64,000 bases of DNA, from positions 135,046 to 199,045 of the forward strand of contig CAVQHY010000010.1 in assembly GCA_963712465.1 (NCBI GenBank), read 5' to 3'. The notes under the pieces were generated by a model. It worked only from the letters and a program-made list of their open reading frames with translations. It did no database searches and was not told the origin of the DNA. A program made the translations under genes and the position numbers. Source of the DNA: CAVQHY01 sp963712465. Its GTDB lineage: Bacteria; Actinomycetota; Thermoleophilia; Gaiellales; Gaiellaceae. Position 1 is the stretch's first letter. Each line of letters opens with the position of its first letter. Positions 38,837 through 50,069 of this stretch are shown here, one piece after another.

Positions 38837-39670
38837 CTAGCTCTCGGTCGGATCGACCTCGGGCTCGGCCTCAGCGTCGGCTTCGGCCTCACCGTCGCCC
38901 TCACCGGCTGCACCTGCGGCCTGCACATGCGGGGCCGGGCCTCGGGCGTTGCGGACGCTCTCCTCGGCGGCCTTGACGATGGCGGCGACGGCCTCGTGGA
39001 TCGCCGCGTCGCCGTGGCCGGCCGCGCTCAGGAGCTGCTCGGCGCCGAGCCGCGCACGCTGCGTGATCGTCTCGGCCTGGGCGCGGGCCCACTCGAGCGT
39101 CTTCTCGACCTCGGCGCGGGCCGCATTCGTGAGCTCGGTCGCCTGGTGGCGAGACTGCTCGAGCAGCCGGCTTCCGGCCGCCTCCGCCTCGCGCAGCTCG
39201 GTCGCCGCGTCGCTGCTCGCCTTGGCGAGAATCTCCTTCGATTCGTTCCGCGCCGCGTTCAGCACCTCGACGCGCTGGCGCTCGGTCTCCTGCCGGATAC
39301 GTGAGATCTCCGCCTCGCGCTGCTGCAGCTCGATCTGGTGCTCGCGAATCTCCTGCTCCGCGCGACCGATCTGACGCGCGGCGGCCTCCTGCGCGTCCTG
39401 CTCGATCGTGTCGGCGAACTCGGCGGCAGCGCGAACGAGGTGCAGCGAGTCCATACGCACGGCATGGCCGGACGGCTCCGCGCCCCGCGGGGCGGCCTGG
39501 AGCACGCGCAGGTTGGCCTGGAGCGCCGTGACGTGACGGCGGTAGGCGTCGAACGCCTCTTCGACCTGGTCCCGATCGTAGCCCTGCTCGGCGATCGGGA
39601 GGTCCTCGATCCGGGGCAGCGGCGTCAGCGTAGGCCCGGGCTGGGCGCGTTCCGGTTCCGGCTTCGACAT
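38837..39670 (-). CDS. DivIVA-like coiled-coil protein
   Basis: A 277-residue protein. The N-terminal EQGYDRDQVEEAFDAYRRHVTALQ resembles the short start motif of DivIVA/Wag31-family proteins. It continues as a long Ala/Glu/Gln/Arg coiled coil (about 65-225) and ends in an acidic tail (EGDGEAEADAEAEPEVDPTES). No membrane helix is present. DivIVA proteins mark curved membrane at poles and septa. This may be a cytoskeletal or scaffold relative; it lacks clear DivIVA membrane-binding residues, so the family call is moderate. A GAGGAG site precedes the ATG. Confidence 0.65.
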   Translation of the reverse strand: MSKPEPERAQPGPTLTPLPRIEDLPIAEQGYDRDQVEEAFDAYRRHVTALQANLRVLQAAPRGAEPSGHAVRMDSLHLVRAAAEFADTIEQDAQEAAARQIGRAEQEIREHQIELQQREAEISRIRQETERQRVEVLNAARNESKEILAKASSDAATELREAEAAGSRLLEQSRHQATELTNAARAEVEKTLEWARAQAETITQRARLGAEQLLSAAGHGDAAIHEAVAAIVKAAEESVRNARGPAPHVQAAGAAGEGDGEAEADAEAEPEVDPTES

Positions 39671-39743
39671 CTGCGGCTCCTCGGTCTGTGGGCGGCTCCA
39701 CGGCCAGTGTCGGAGCCAAGTATGAGAACCGGATCGGCCGGAG

Positions 39744-41501
39744 CTACGTGCTGCTTGAGCCCTCCGGGCCTCGCAGACGAATACCGAGCTCGCGCAACTG
39801 TTCCTCCTCGACCGGCGAGGGAGCGCCGCTCATCGGGTCGAGGCCGGCCTGGTTCTTGGGGAACGCGATCACGTCCCGGAGGTTCTGCTCGCCCGAGAGG
39901 AGCATCGTCATGCGATCGATCCCGAAGGCGATCCCTCCGTGCGGTGGCGCCCCCATCGCGAGCGCGTCGAGCAGGAAGCCGAACTTTGCCCGCTGCTCCT
40001 CGGGACTCAACCGCATCACCGAGAAGACCGCTTCCTGAAGCTCGGGCTCGTGGATCCTGAACGAGCCGCCGCCGAGCTCGACGCCGTTGGCGACGAGGTC
40101 ATAGGCGAGCGCGACCGCAGCTCCGGGATCCGTCTCGAGAAGCGCAACCGACTCGGGAATGGGCCGCGTGAACGGATGATGGTTCGCGGTCCACCGCTGC
40201 TGCTCTTCGTCCCAGTCGAGCAGCGGGAAGTCCGTGATCCAGACGAATCGCCAGGCGCTCTCGTCGACGAGCTCGAGGTCGCGGCCGAGCTGCGTCCTCA
40301 GCGCTCCGAGGACGCGCGACACCATCCTCGGCTCGTCGGCGCCGAACAGCACGGTCGAGCCCGGGGGCGACCGGAACGCCTCGAGCTCGGCCTCGGACAG
40401 GAACTTCGCGATCGGCGACCGCACGGCGCCCTGCTCGTCGACGACGAGATAGGCGAGCCCCTTCGCGCCCCAGTCCTTGGCCGTCTCCTCGAGCTTCGCA
40501 AGCTCGCCGCGGGAGAACGCCTGCGGCACCGTCAGGTACCGGACACAGGCCGCGTTGGCGAACACGCCGAACTCGGAGTCGCGGGTCAGCTCGGTCGCGT
40601 CCTCGATCTCGAGGCCGAAGCGCAGGTCGGGCTTGTCCGAGCCGTAGCGCCGGTCGGCTTCGGCCCACGTCATCCGCGGAAACGGGGTCTGGAGCTCGAC
40701 GCCGATGCCGTCCCGCCAGACCGTCCCGATCATTCGCTCCATCAGACCGAACAGGAACTCCCGATCCGGGAACGCCATCTCGACGTCGAGCTGGGTGATC
40801 TCCTGGACGCGGTCGGCGCGGAGATCCTCGTCCCGGAAGCAGATCGCGATCTGGTAGTAGCGATCGAAGCCCGCGATCACGAGCAGCTGCTTCAGGATCT
40901 GCGGCGATTGCGGCAGCGCGAAGAAGCGTCCCGGCTGCAGACGGCTTGGAACCACGAAATCGCGCGCGCCCTCGGGCGTCGGCTTGAAGAGGATCGGCGT
41001 CTGGATATCCAGGAAGCCCGCCTCCTCCATCACACGACGGATCGCGCCGACGAGCTTCGCGCGCAGCGCGATGTTGCGCTGCAGCCGCGGCCGGCGCAGA
41101 TCGAGCCATCGATAGCGCAGCCGAAGCGTCTCGTCGACTCCCTCCTCGTCGAGCTGGAACGGGAGCGGCGGGCAGCGCGACACGATCTCGAACGCGTCGA
41201 CCTGGAGCTCGACCTCGCCGGTCGCGAGCTCCGCGTTGACGTTCTCCGGCGCGCGCCGGACGACCTCGCCCTCGACGCGCAGCACGAACTCGTTCCTGAC
41301 GGCGTGCGCTTCCGCGTGCGCCTCCGGGGTGCGCTCCGGGTTGACGACGAGCTGACAGACCCCGCTGCGATCGCGCAGGTCGATGAAGACGAGGCCGCCG
41401 TGGTCGCGTCGCGTGTCGACCCAGCCGGACAGGGTCAGCCGGCGCCCCACGTGGTCGGGCCGGACGTCGCCGCACATCAGGTCCCGCCAGGTCACCGCCA
41501 T
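39744..41501 (-). CDS. aspS: Aspartyl-tRNA synthetase
   Basis: A 585-residue class II synthetase of the bacterial type. OB anticodon-binding domain (LTLSGWVDTRRDHGGLVFIDLRDRSG), motif 2 (QIAICFRDEDLRADRVQEITQLDVE), the GAD insertion domain and motif 3 (GIAFGIDRMTMLLSGEQNLRDVIAFPK). It may charge only tRNA-Asp or both Asp and Asn tRNAs; no gatCAB is in the window to judge. It lies 37 bases from hisS, the usual pair in Gram-positive bacteria. Confidence 0.97.
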   Translation of the reverse strand: MAVTWRDLMCGDVRPDHVGRRLTLSGWVDTRRDHGGLVFIDLRDRSGVCQLVVNPERTPEAHAEAHAVRNEFVLRVEGEVVRRAPENVNAELATGEVELQVDAFEIVSRCPPLPFQLDEEGVDETLRLRYRWLDLRRPRLQRNIALRAKLVGAIRRVMEEAGFLDIQTPILFKPTPEGARDFVVPSRLQPGRFFALPQSPQILKQLLVIAGFDRYYQIAICFRDEDLRADRVQEITQLDVEMAFPDREFLFGLMERMIGTVWRDGIGVELQTPFPRMTWAEADRRYGSDKPDLRFGLEIEDATELTRDSEFGVFANAACVRYLTVPQAFSRGELAKLEETAKDWGAKGLAYLVVDEQGAVRSPIAKFLSEAELEAFRSPPGSTVLFGADEPRMVSRVLGALRTQLGRDLELVDESAWRFVWITDFPLLDWDEEQQRWTANHHPFTRPIPESVALLETDPGAAVALAYDLVANGVELGGGSFRIHEPELQEAVFSVMRLSPEEQRAKFGFLLDALAMGAPPHGGIAFGIDRMTMLLSGEQNLRDVIAFPKNQAGLDPMSGAPSPVEEEQLRELGIRLRGPEGSSST

Positions 41502-41538
41502 CCCACCACCCCGCCCCCGCCCGCCCCTACGCGACCTC

Positions 41539-42765
41539 TCACAGGAGCGCCGTCGCCTCCTCGAAGGAGCCAGCCTCCACGTCGTCGCTGCCGCGGCGGC
41601 GGACGGTAATCGACTCGGGGCCGACGATCAGGACTGTGCGGGCGCCGAGGCGCTGCGCCTGGGTCAGCTGGCCCTTGAGCGAGCGACCCGCGTAGTCCGT
41701 GTCGCAGCTCAGGCCCTTCGCCCGGAGCCGGGCGAGCGCGGCCAGCGCGGGCGTCCGGTCGTGGACTCCGTCGAACGCGACGTACACGTCCGCAGTCGGG
41801 CTCTCCCGCTCGAGCGGAGTCGACATGCGCAGCCGCTCCACGCCCGCAGCCCAACCGACGCCGGGTGTCGGCCGGCCGCCGATCTCCTCGATCAGATGGT
41901 CGTAGCGACCGCCCGCACAGATCGTCGACTGCGCAGCGTCGAGCGCGTCGTTGACGAACTCCCAGACCGTCCGGGTGTAGTAGTCCAGCCCCCTGACGAG
42001 CGTCGGCACGAGCTCGTGCGCCACGCCATAGGCGTCGAGAAACGCGCGGACCGAGGTGAAGTGCTCGAGGCACGCCTTGCAGAGCGAGTCGCCGATCTTC
42101 GGCGCCGACGCGAGCATCGTCCGCAGCTTCGGGTTCTTGGTGTCGAAGACCCGGAGCGGGCTCGTGTCCGCCTTCCGGCGGGCGTCGTCGTCGAGCTCGT
42201 CGCGGTGCTCGGCGAGAAACGCGCGCAGGCGCTCGACGTAGGCGGGCCGACATTCGCGGCAGCCGATCGAGTTGAGCTCGAGCCGGACGCCCTCGACCCG
42301 GAGCTGTTCGAGGATGTCGGCGAAGAGAGCGATCAGCTCGGCGTCGACCGCGGGATCGGCCGAGCCGAGCGCCTCGAAGTCGAGCTGCCAGAACTCGCGG
42401 TAACGCCCCTTCTGCGGCGCGGCGTAGCGGAACATCGGGCCGACCGTGAACACCTTGACCGGCTGCGGCTCGCGGCGGAAGCCGTGCTCGACGTACGCTC
42501 GGCAGATTCCCGCCGTCGCCTCCGGGCGCAGCGTGAGCAGCCGCCCGCCGCGATCCTCGAACGTGTACATCTCCTTCGTGACGACGTCGGACCCCTGGCC
42601 GGACGTGCGCGCGAACAGCTCCGTGTCCTCGAACGTCGGCGTGATCAACCGGCCGTACCCGAAGCGTGAGGCGGCCGACTCGGCAGCAGCCACGATCGCA
42701 TCGCGGATCGGCTGCTCGGCGGGGAGGACGTCGAGCGTGCCCCGCGGTGCCTTGATCGCCGCCAC
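41539..42765 (-). CDS. hisS: Histidyl-tRNA synthetase
   Basis: A 408-residue class II synthetase. KAPRGTLDVLP, motif 2 (PMFRYAAPQKGRYREFWQLDFE), the His motifs LVRGLDYYTRTVWEF and AGGRYDHL, and a C-terminal anticodon-binding domain. GTG start at 42765. Immediate neighbour of aspS, transcribed in the same direction. Confidence 0.97.
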   Translation of the reverse strand: MAAIKAPRGTLDVLPAEQPIRDAIVAAAESAASRFGYGRLITPTFEDTELFARTSGQGSDVVTKEMYTFEDRGGRLLTLRPEATAGICRAYVEHGFRREPQPVKVFTVGPMFRYAAPQKGRYREFWQLDFEALGSADPAVDAELIALFADILEQLRVEGVRLELNSIGCRECRPAYVERLRAFLAEHRDELDDDARRKADTSPLRVFDTKNPKLRTMLASAPKIGDSLCKACLEHFTSVRAFLDAYGVAHELVPTLVRGLDYYTRTVWEFVNDALDAAQSTICAGGRYDHLIEEIGGRPTPGVGWAAGVERLRMSTPLERESPTADVYVAFDGVHDRTPALAALARLRAKGLSCDTDYAGRSLKGQLTQAQRLGARTVLIVGPESITVRRRGSDDVEAGSFEEATALL

Positions 42766-42812
42766 CCCCTACCCCCGCGGGCGCACGATCGTTGCCGAGA
42801 GGCGACCCCGCC

Positions 42813-43454
42813 TCACTGCGCCGCCGGTCGCAGCTCGGCGAGAAACGGGTTCTCCGAGAGCTCGTTCGCGAGAGTCGTCGCCGGGCCGTGGCCCGGGTAC
42901 ACGACGGTTTCGGGTGGATACCGCTCGACAAGGTGGGCTATGGATTCGAGCAGAGTCGGCCAGTCCGAGCCGGGGAAGTCGGTGCGGCCCACGGACCCTG
43001 CGAAGAGAACGTCTCCCGAGAACAGACAGCCGTCGGCGTAGTAGGCGAGATGGGCCGGCGAGTGGCCGGGGACCGAGCTCACCTCGAAGGAGATGCCGGC
43101 GAGCTCCAGCGTCTCGTCGCCCTGGAGCAGAACGTCGGGTACGTACGGTCGCAGAACGACCTCGGCCGGCGCGTAGTCGTTCACCCGCTCGAGCAGGAAG
43201 CGCTCTCCTTCGGCGATGTGCACGGGCGCGCGGATCCCCTCGGCGAGGTCGGCCACGCCCGCAAGGTGATCCCAGTGCCCGTGGGTGATCAGGATCGCCG
43301 TGCACGACGCACCCATGCCGGCGAGCTCCAGCCGGATCGTCGCAGCGTCGCCGCTCGGGTCGACGACGACTGCCTCCGGCGCCCCCGGATTGCGCACGAG
43401 GTGGCAGTTCGTCCCGATCGAACCGAGAGACAGCGTGCGAACGTCGAGGCTCAC
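42813..43454 (-). CDS. Metallo-beta-lactamase-fold hydrolase (glyoxalase II-like)
   Basis: A 213-residue protein with the metal motif THGHWDHLAG, then SVPGHSPAHL, LFSGDVLF and VVYPGHGPATTL. This set is typical of the small glyoxalase II-like hydrolases that often lie beside hisS. It probably hydrolyses thioesters. GTG at 43454, nine bases from a TAGACT box, divergent from the cupin gene. Confidence 0.88.
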   Translation of the reverse strand: MSLDVRTLSLGSIGTNCHLVRNPGAPEAVVVDPSGDAATIRLELAGMGASCTAILITHGHWDHLAGVADLAEGIRAPVHIAEGERFLLERVNDYAPAEVVLRPYVPDVLLQGDETLELAGISFEVSSVPGHSPAHLAYYADGCLFSGDVLFAGSVGRTDFPGSDWPTLLESIAHLVERYPPETVVYPGHGPATTLANELSENPFLAELRPAAQ

Positions 43455-43463
43455 GGAGGCTTG

Positions 43464-43488
43464 AGTCTAACGACGGCCGGAGTAGACT
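43464..43488. promoter_or_regulatory. Divergent TAGACT promoters for hydrolase and cupin
   Basis: TAGACT reads on the reverse strand at 43469-43464 (nine bases before the hydrolase start) and on the forward strand at 43483-43488 (13 bases before the cupin ATG). Confidence 0.45.
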
Positions 43489-43501
43489 CCCGACCGGGCC
43501 G

Positions 43502-43843
43502 ATGCAGAGCTGGAGACTGCCGGAGATCGACACGCCGGGCGGCACGCTGTCGCCCGTCGTGTTGACGAGCGCCGACGACGCGCGCGCCGTCCTGATCGAG
43601 CTTCAACCCGGCCAGGAGCTCGGCGATCACCAGGTCAAGGAGAACGCCTGGCTCGTCGTGATCGACGGCGCGGTCACGATCACGAAGGGTGGCGACGTGC
43701 TCGAGGCTCCAGGCGGGACACTCGTGCGCTTCCCGCCCGGGGAGCGCCACGCGGTCTCGAGCCGGGACGGGGGGAGGATCCTCCTCCTGCTTGCACCGTG
43801 GCCCGGCGAGGGCCACTACCTCGACGACGCGCCCGATCGTTAG
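43502..43843 (+). CDS. Small cupin-domain protein
   Basis: A 113-residue single-domain cupin. Motif 1-like (GQELGDHQVKENAWLVVIDG) and motif 2-like (GTLVRFPPGERHAVSS) contain one His and one Glu each. Metal binding is therefore possible but not certain. Function unknown; single-domain cupins are often sensors or detoxifying enzymes. Its TAG stop shares TTAG with the TAA of the convergent gene. Confidence 0.8.
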   Translation: MQSWRLPEIDTPGGTLSPVVLTSADDARAVLIELQPGQELGDHQVKENAWLVVIDGAVTITKGGDVLEAPGGTLVRFPPGERHAVSSRDGGRILLLLAPWPGEGHYLDDAPDR

Positions 43844-44268
43844 CGCTTGGCGTCGGTCGGCGGCTTGCGGCCCGACGCGGCACCATCACGCGCCTGACGC
43901 TTCGTGAACATCCGGTACATGAGGGTGTCCATCAGGTGGCTGAACGGCAGGAAGACGGCAGCAAGGATGAGCGCGTTCAGGATCTTCGCCTCGGTCGTCG
44001 TCTTGCTCCCGCCCAGCAGGAAGACGACGATCACGATCAAGGGCACGAAGATCGCGCCGCGCTTCAGCGTCCGGCGCCAGGTCGGCTTCTGGACAGTCCG
44101 GCCGCGCCCGTCGACGACAGGCTTCTCGGCCTTGCGGCCCGCAGCGCCCTTGGTCCCGCCTTCCGACTTCTCGACCGGGACCTCGTCGCCGTCCTCCGTG
44201 GTGACGACGAGCTCGTACTCGTGCCGCTGGAGCTTCTGCTTGCGCCTGCGTACCTTCTTCGTCGCCAC
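43840..44268 (-). CDS. Basic two-helix membrane protein of unknown function
   Basis: A 142-residue protein. A very basic start (KKVRRRKQKLQRHEYELVV), a charged linker and two helices (GAIFVPLIVIVVFLLGG, KILNALILAAVFLPFSHLMDTLMY). A basic tail follows. I recognise no family. It is seven bases from hutI but is more likely a separate housekeeping gene. Convergent with the cupin, overlapping by four bases. Confidence 0.65.
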   Translation of the reverse strand: MATKKVRRRKQKLQRHEYELVVTTEDGDEVPVEKSEGGTKGAAGRKAEKPVVDGRGRTVQKPTWRRTLKRGAIFVPLIVIVVFLLGGSKTTTEAKILNALILAAVFLPFSHLMDTLMYRMFTKRQARDGAASGRKPPTDAKR

Positions 44269-44275
44269 CCGGCGA

Positions 44276-45489
44276 TTATGCCTCCCAGACGACCTCGCCG
44301 CCCCGGATCACGATCGCGACGTGGTCGTGGCCGAGGTGGTAGGCGAGGTAACGCCAGTCGGGAGCCTCGAGCGCGACGAGGTCCGCCGCGAAGGCAGGCT
44401 CGAGGCGGCCGATCCGGTCGCCGCGTCCGAGCACGTGCGCGGCGTTCACGGTGCATGCGGTCAGGGCCTCCGCCGGGGTCAGCCCGAGCTGGGTGCAGGC
44501 GAGGCTGCACGCAGCCGGCATGCTCTCGCAGAAGGCGCTGCCCGGGTTGAAGTCCGTTGCGAGCGCGACGATCGCACCGGCGTCGACGAGGGCGCGGGCA
44601 GGCGGCATCGGGCGGCCCAGGAACAGGGCGGCGACCGGCAGGAGCACCCCGGCGGCATCGCTGCGGGCGAGCACTGCGACGCCGGCGTCGCCCGTCGCCT
44701 CCAGGTGGTCGACGCTCCGGGCCCCAAGCTCGACGGCGAGCGGAATGCCGCCGCCCTCGGTGAACTGGTCCGCGTGCAGACGGACGACCAGGCCGGCCGC
44801 CCGGCAGGCCTGAAGGTAGCGTCGCGCCTGGGCGGCGTCGAATGCCCCCCGCTCGAGGAACACGTCCGCGGCCTCGGCAATCCGTGCGGCATCGGGGAGC
44901 ACCTCGGCAAGCGCGAAGTCGAGGTAGGCGTCGGCTGACGAGAACTCGGGCGGCACGGCGTGCGCCCCGAGCCAGGTCGGGATACCGCCCGCCGCGGCGA
45001 CCGCGCGCAGCTGCGCCAGCTCGGTGTCGCGGTCCAGGCCGTAGCCGGACTTGGCTTCGAACGTGGTCGTTCCCCGCGCGAGCATCCAGGATCGGTGGCG
45101 GTCGACGATCTCGCCCAGCGCGGCTTCCCCGGCAGCTCTCGTCGCCCGGACGGTCGAGAGGATCCCACCGCCGGCCGCATGGAGCTCCTCATACGTCGCG
45201 CCGCCCGAGCGCAGGTCGAACTCGGCGACCCGGTCTCCCGCGAAGCACGCGTGGGTGTGACAGTCGACGAGGCCCGGGATCGCGCACCTTCCGCGCCCGT
45301 CGATCTCGACCACGTCGTCGTCCAGCGGACCGAGATCGCTCATCGCGCCGACGTCGACGATCACGCCCTCGCGCCAGAGGACGAACCCGCGCTCGACGAC
45401 CCTGACGGCGCGAAGGTCGTGTCCCCGCAGGGGCGCCCCCGCGGCGCCGGGCGTGACTACCTGCGCGAGGTCGCGCAGAAGGTAAGCGG

Positions 45490-45493
<4 letters not shown>
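44276..45493 (-). CDS. hutI: Imidazolonepropionase
   Basis: Third step of histidine degradation: hydrolyses imidazolonepropionate to N-formimino-glutamate. The 405-residue amidohydrolase has metal motif VDCHTHACFAGDR, the substrate segment AKSGYGLDRDTE, and HADQF, SVDHLEATG and ATDFNPGSAF ligands. GTG at 45493 overlaps the hutU stop by four bases. Last gene of the hut operon. Confidence 0.94.
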
Positions 45494-47196
<1,703 letters not shown>

Positions 47197-47202
47197 GAGC
47201 CG

Positions 47203-47208
47203 ATTCTA
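47203..47208 (-). promoter_or_regulatory. -10 box TAGAAT of hutU, shared with the stop codon of the HisD paralogue
   Basis: The first three bases on the reverse strand are the TAG stop of the upstream gene; the hutU ATG follows six bases after the hexamer. Confidence 0.45.
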
Positions 47209-48549
47209 CGAGCCCTGGCCGCTCGTCGGCCCACCGAGGCCCCGTGCCCGGATCGCGGCCGCGTGCGCCGGGAAGCCCTCGTGCTCGGCGAGCGCGACGA
47301 TCCCCGGCGCGAGTCGCGCCAGCGCCTCGCGGCTCGTGCGCGCGACCGAGCTCGTCTTCAGGAACGTCCGCGCCGTCACTCCCGACGACGAGCGGGCGAA
47401 GCCGCCCGTCGGGAGCGTCGCCGGGACACCGAGCGCATAGTTCGCGGCTGCGAACGGCGTGTCGCCGAGGAGGATCTCGCCCGCGTGGTCGAGGCGCGCG
47501 AGAAGAGCCTCCGGGTCGTCGGTGGCGACGAGCAGGTGCTCCGGCGCGTAGTCGTTCGCGAACGACACCGCCTCGTCGAGATCGTCGACGAGAATCGCCC
47601 CGCCGAACCGGGAGATCGCCGCCGCGGCAAACTCCCGCCGCCACTCGGGAAGCGCGGCGAGCTGCTCCTCGACCTCGCGGTCGACCGCGTCGAGGAGGGC
47701 CGCCGAGTCGCTGAGCAGGAGCGCGGCCGAGTCGAGCCCGTGCTCGGCCTCGTTGAGGACGTCGGCGGCGAGGACCCGAGGTTCGGCCGAGTTGTCCGCG
47801 ATCGTGAGGCTCTCCGAGGGGCCGAAGAGCATCACCGTCGAGCAGCCGAGCGCCTGCACCTGGATCTGGGCGGCGGTGACGGCCGGGCTCCCCGGGCCGA
47901 CGACGCGGCTCACCTTCGGGATCGTTTCGGTGCCGAGTGCGAGGGCGGCGATCCCGGCCGGCCCGTTGGCGCGGAAGATGTCGCGCAGACCGAGCTCGCC
48001 GGCGACGACGAGCACGGCCGGATCAACCGCAATCCCCTGCCCCTTCGTCGGCGGCACGACGACGGCGATGCGGGGGACGCCGGCGACGACCGCCGGGGTC
48101 CCGATCTGCATCAGCACCGACGGGAACGAGCCCTTGCCGCTCGGCACGAAGAGGCCGGCCGAGTCGATGGGCCGCCCCTGCTCGCCCACCTCCAGGCCCG
48201 GGGCGATCTCGGCCCTCCAGGTCATGCCGGCGGCTGCGCGCTCGTTGAACGCCCGGATGTTCGCCAGCCCCTCCCGGATCCCGTCGAGGACGGCACACGA
48301 CACTCCCCGGCGCGCAGTCTCGATCTCGGCGTCCGTGACGCGGAGCTGATCGGGAGCGCACGCGATTCCGTCGAACCGCGCGAGTGCTCGGCAGACGGCC
48401 TCGTCGCCGTGCTCACGAACGTCCTCGACGATCGCCGCAACGCCCCGGTTGAGCTCGGGATCGAAGATGGCGGCCGTCGCGCGGGCCATGATCCGAGCGC
48501 GGTCGGCGTCGCCCATGGTCGAGAGCCGGTAGCGGGCGAATGCGCCCAT
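47206..48549 (-). CDS. Histidinol-dehydrogenase-like enzyme in the hut operon
   Basis: A 447-residue HisD paralogue. The general-base pair E337-H338 is present in NDYAPEHLLVAT, as are zinc ligands D363 (ILLGD) and H429 (FPAHA), and the glycine loop GPGSPAVTAAQ. The ligand Gln of true HisD (QAEHG) is Glu267 here (EAEHG), and the usual GPGNxYVxxAK is changed. HisD normally makes histidine, so a copy between hutH and hutU should act on a related breakdown alcohol or aldehyde. It starts in a TGATG overlap with the hutH stop. Confidence 0.75.
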   Translation of the reverse strand: MGAFARYRLSTMGDADRARIMARATAAIFDPELNRGVAAIVEDVREHGDEAVCRALARFDGIACAPDQLRVTDAEIETARRGVSCAVLDGIREGLANIRAFNERAAAGMTWRAEIAPGLEVGEQGRPIDSAGLFVPSGKGSFPSVLMQIGTPAVVAGVPRIAVVVPPTKGQGIAVDPAVLVVAGELGLRDIFRANGPAGIAALALGTETIPKVSRVVGPGSPAVTAAQIQVQALGCSTVMLFGPSESLTIADNSAEPRVLAADVLNEAEHGLDSAALLLSDSAALLDAVDREVEEQLAALPEWRREFAAAAISRFGGAILVDDLDEAVSFANDYAPEHLLVATDDPEALLARLDHAGEILLGDTPFAAANYALGVPATLPTGGFARSSSGVTARTFLKTSSVARTSREALARLAPGIVALAEHEGFPAHAAAIRARGLGGPTSGQGS

Positions 48550-50069
48550 CAGCGCGCCGCGTCCAGGACGACGTTGGCGAGCGCGCCCTCGGCGACGAGC
48601 GCGCGCACCGCCTCGATGTCCGGGGCCGGCGGCCGATCGACGTCGAGCGCGCTGACACGCTCTCGCACGAGCCCGTGCAGGCGGGCGACGCCTTGCCCCG
48701 GACGCCTCGCTCCCGTCTCGAGCCCCTGCGCGGCGCACAGAACCTCGATCGCGACCACGGTCTCGGCGGCCTCGCTGGAGCGACGCGCCAGCAACGCGCC
48801 GGTCATACCCATGCTGACGTGATCCTCCTGGTTGTCCGACGTCGGCACGCTGTCGACCGAAGTCGGGTGCGCCAGCACCCGCAGCTCGGCGACGAGGGCG
48901 GCCGCCGTGTACTGAGCGACCATGTAGCCGCTGGCGCGCCCGGCCTCGAGCGTGAGAAATGCTGGGAGGCCGTGGTTCAGCGACGGCGAGAGCAGTCGAA
49001 ACGTCCGGCGCTCCGAGATCGACGCGATGTCGGCGAGCGCGATCCTCAGCGTGTCGAAGGCGAGCGCGAGGCTCTGGCCGTGAAAGTTCCCCGCCGAGAC
49101 AACCTCTCCCGACTCGAGCACGATCGGATTGTCCGTGACCGCGTTGAGGTCGACCTCGACGAGCCGGCGGAAGAATCCGACGGCCTCACGGGCGGCTCCG
49201 TGGACCTGCGGCACGCAGCGCAGCGAGTAGGCGTCCTGGACGTCATCGTACTCCCGCGTGCCGAGCCGCTCGGATCCCTCCACGAGCGCGCGCACGTTCG
49301 CCGCGGAGCGGGCCTGACCGGGCAGCGGGCGCAGCTCGTGGACGCGAGGGTCGAACGCTCCCGGCGCGCCGTGCAGAGCGTCGAGCGACATTGCGGCCGC
49401 GGCGTCGGCGGAGTCGAGGAGCCGGCTGGCTCTGAGCGCGAGCAGCGCACCGATCGCGGTCATGAAGTGTGTCCCGTTGACGAGGGCGAGCGCTTCCTTG
49501 GGTGCGAGCTCGAGCGGCGGCAGGCCGAGCTCGACAAGAACGTCCCCGGCCGGGCGCGGGCCGTCGTCGGGGCCCGCCAGCTCACCGTCGCCCACGAGCG
49601 GGAGAAACGCATGCGCGCTCGGGGCGAGGTCTCCGCTCGCTCCGAGCGAGCCGACTCCGGGGACCGGCGCGAGCAGGTCGCGGTTGAGAAGCGTGACGAC
49701 ACGCTCGAGCACGAGCGGCCGGATTCCCGAACGGGCGCGGAGGAGCCCGTTCAGGCGCAGCGCGAGCGCGGCACGTACCACCTCCCGGGGAAGCGGGTCG
49801 CCGACACCCGCTGCATGGCTGCGGAGGATGTCGCGCTGCATCGCGGCCGCCTCGTCGAGGGAGATCCGCTCCCTGACCAGCGCACCGAGCCCCGTGGTGA
49901 TTCCGTAGATCGTGTCGCCGCGCCCGATCGCCTGTTCGAGCGAGCGGCGGTTCTCGCCCACGGCGCGCATCGCCCCGGCCTCGAGCTCGACGTGCGCCCG
50001 CTCCTCCGCAATCCGACCAACGTCCTCGAGCGAGAGCGTGGAGCCCGTCAGGACGACGGGCTCAGGCAA
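48549..50069 (-). CDS. hutH: Histidine ammonia-lyase
   Basis: First step of histidine degradation: removes ammonia to give urocanate. The 506-residue protein makes its MIO cofactor from Ala144-Ser145-Gly146 in GSLGASGDLAP. It also has YGITTGLGALVR, LNGTHFMTAIGA, CVPQVHG and QEDHVSMG. A TTG start (50069) fits best and overlaps the tail of the SDR remnant. Confidence 0.93.
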   Translation of the reverse strand: MPEPVVLTGSTLSLEDVGRIAEERAHVELEAGAMRAVGENRRSLEQAIGRGDTIYGITTGLGALVRERISLDEAAAMQRDILRSHAAGVGDPLPREVVRAALALRLNGLLRARSGIRPLVLERVVTLLNRDLLAPVPGVGSLGASGDLAPSAHAFLPLVGDGELAGPDDGPRPAGDVLVELGLPPLELAPKEALALVNGTHFMTAIGALLALRASRLLDSADAAAAMSLDALHGAPGAFDPRVHELRPLPGQARSAANVRALVEGSERLGTREYDDVQDAYSLRCVPQVHGAAREAVGFFRRLVEVDLNAVTDNPIVLESGEVVSAGNFHGQSLALAFDTLRIALADIASISERRTFRLLSPSLNHGLPAFLTLEAGRASGYMVAQYTAAALVAELRVLAHPTSVDSVPTSDNQEDHVSMGMTGALLARRSSEAAETVVAIEVLCAAQGLETGARRPGQGVARLHGLVRERVSALDVDRPPAPDIEAVRALVAEGALANVVLDAAR

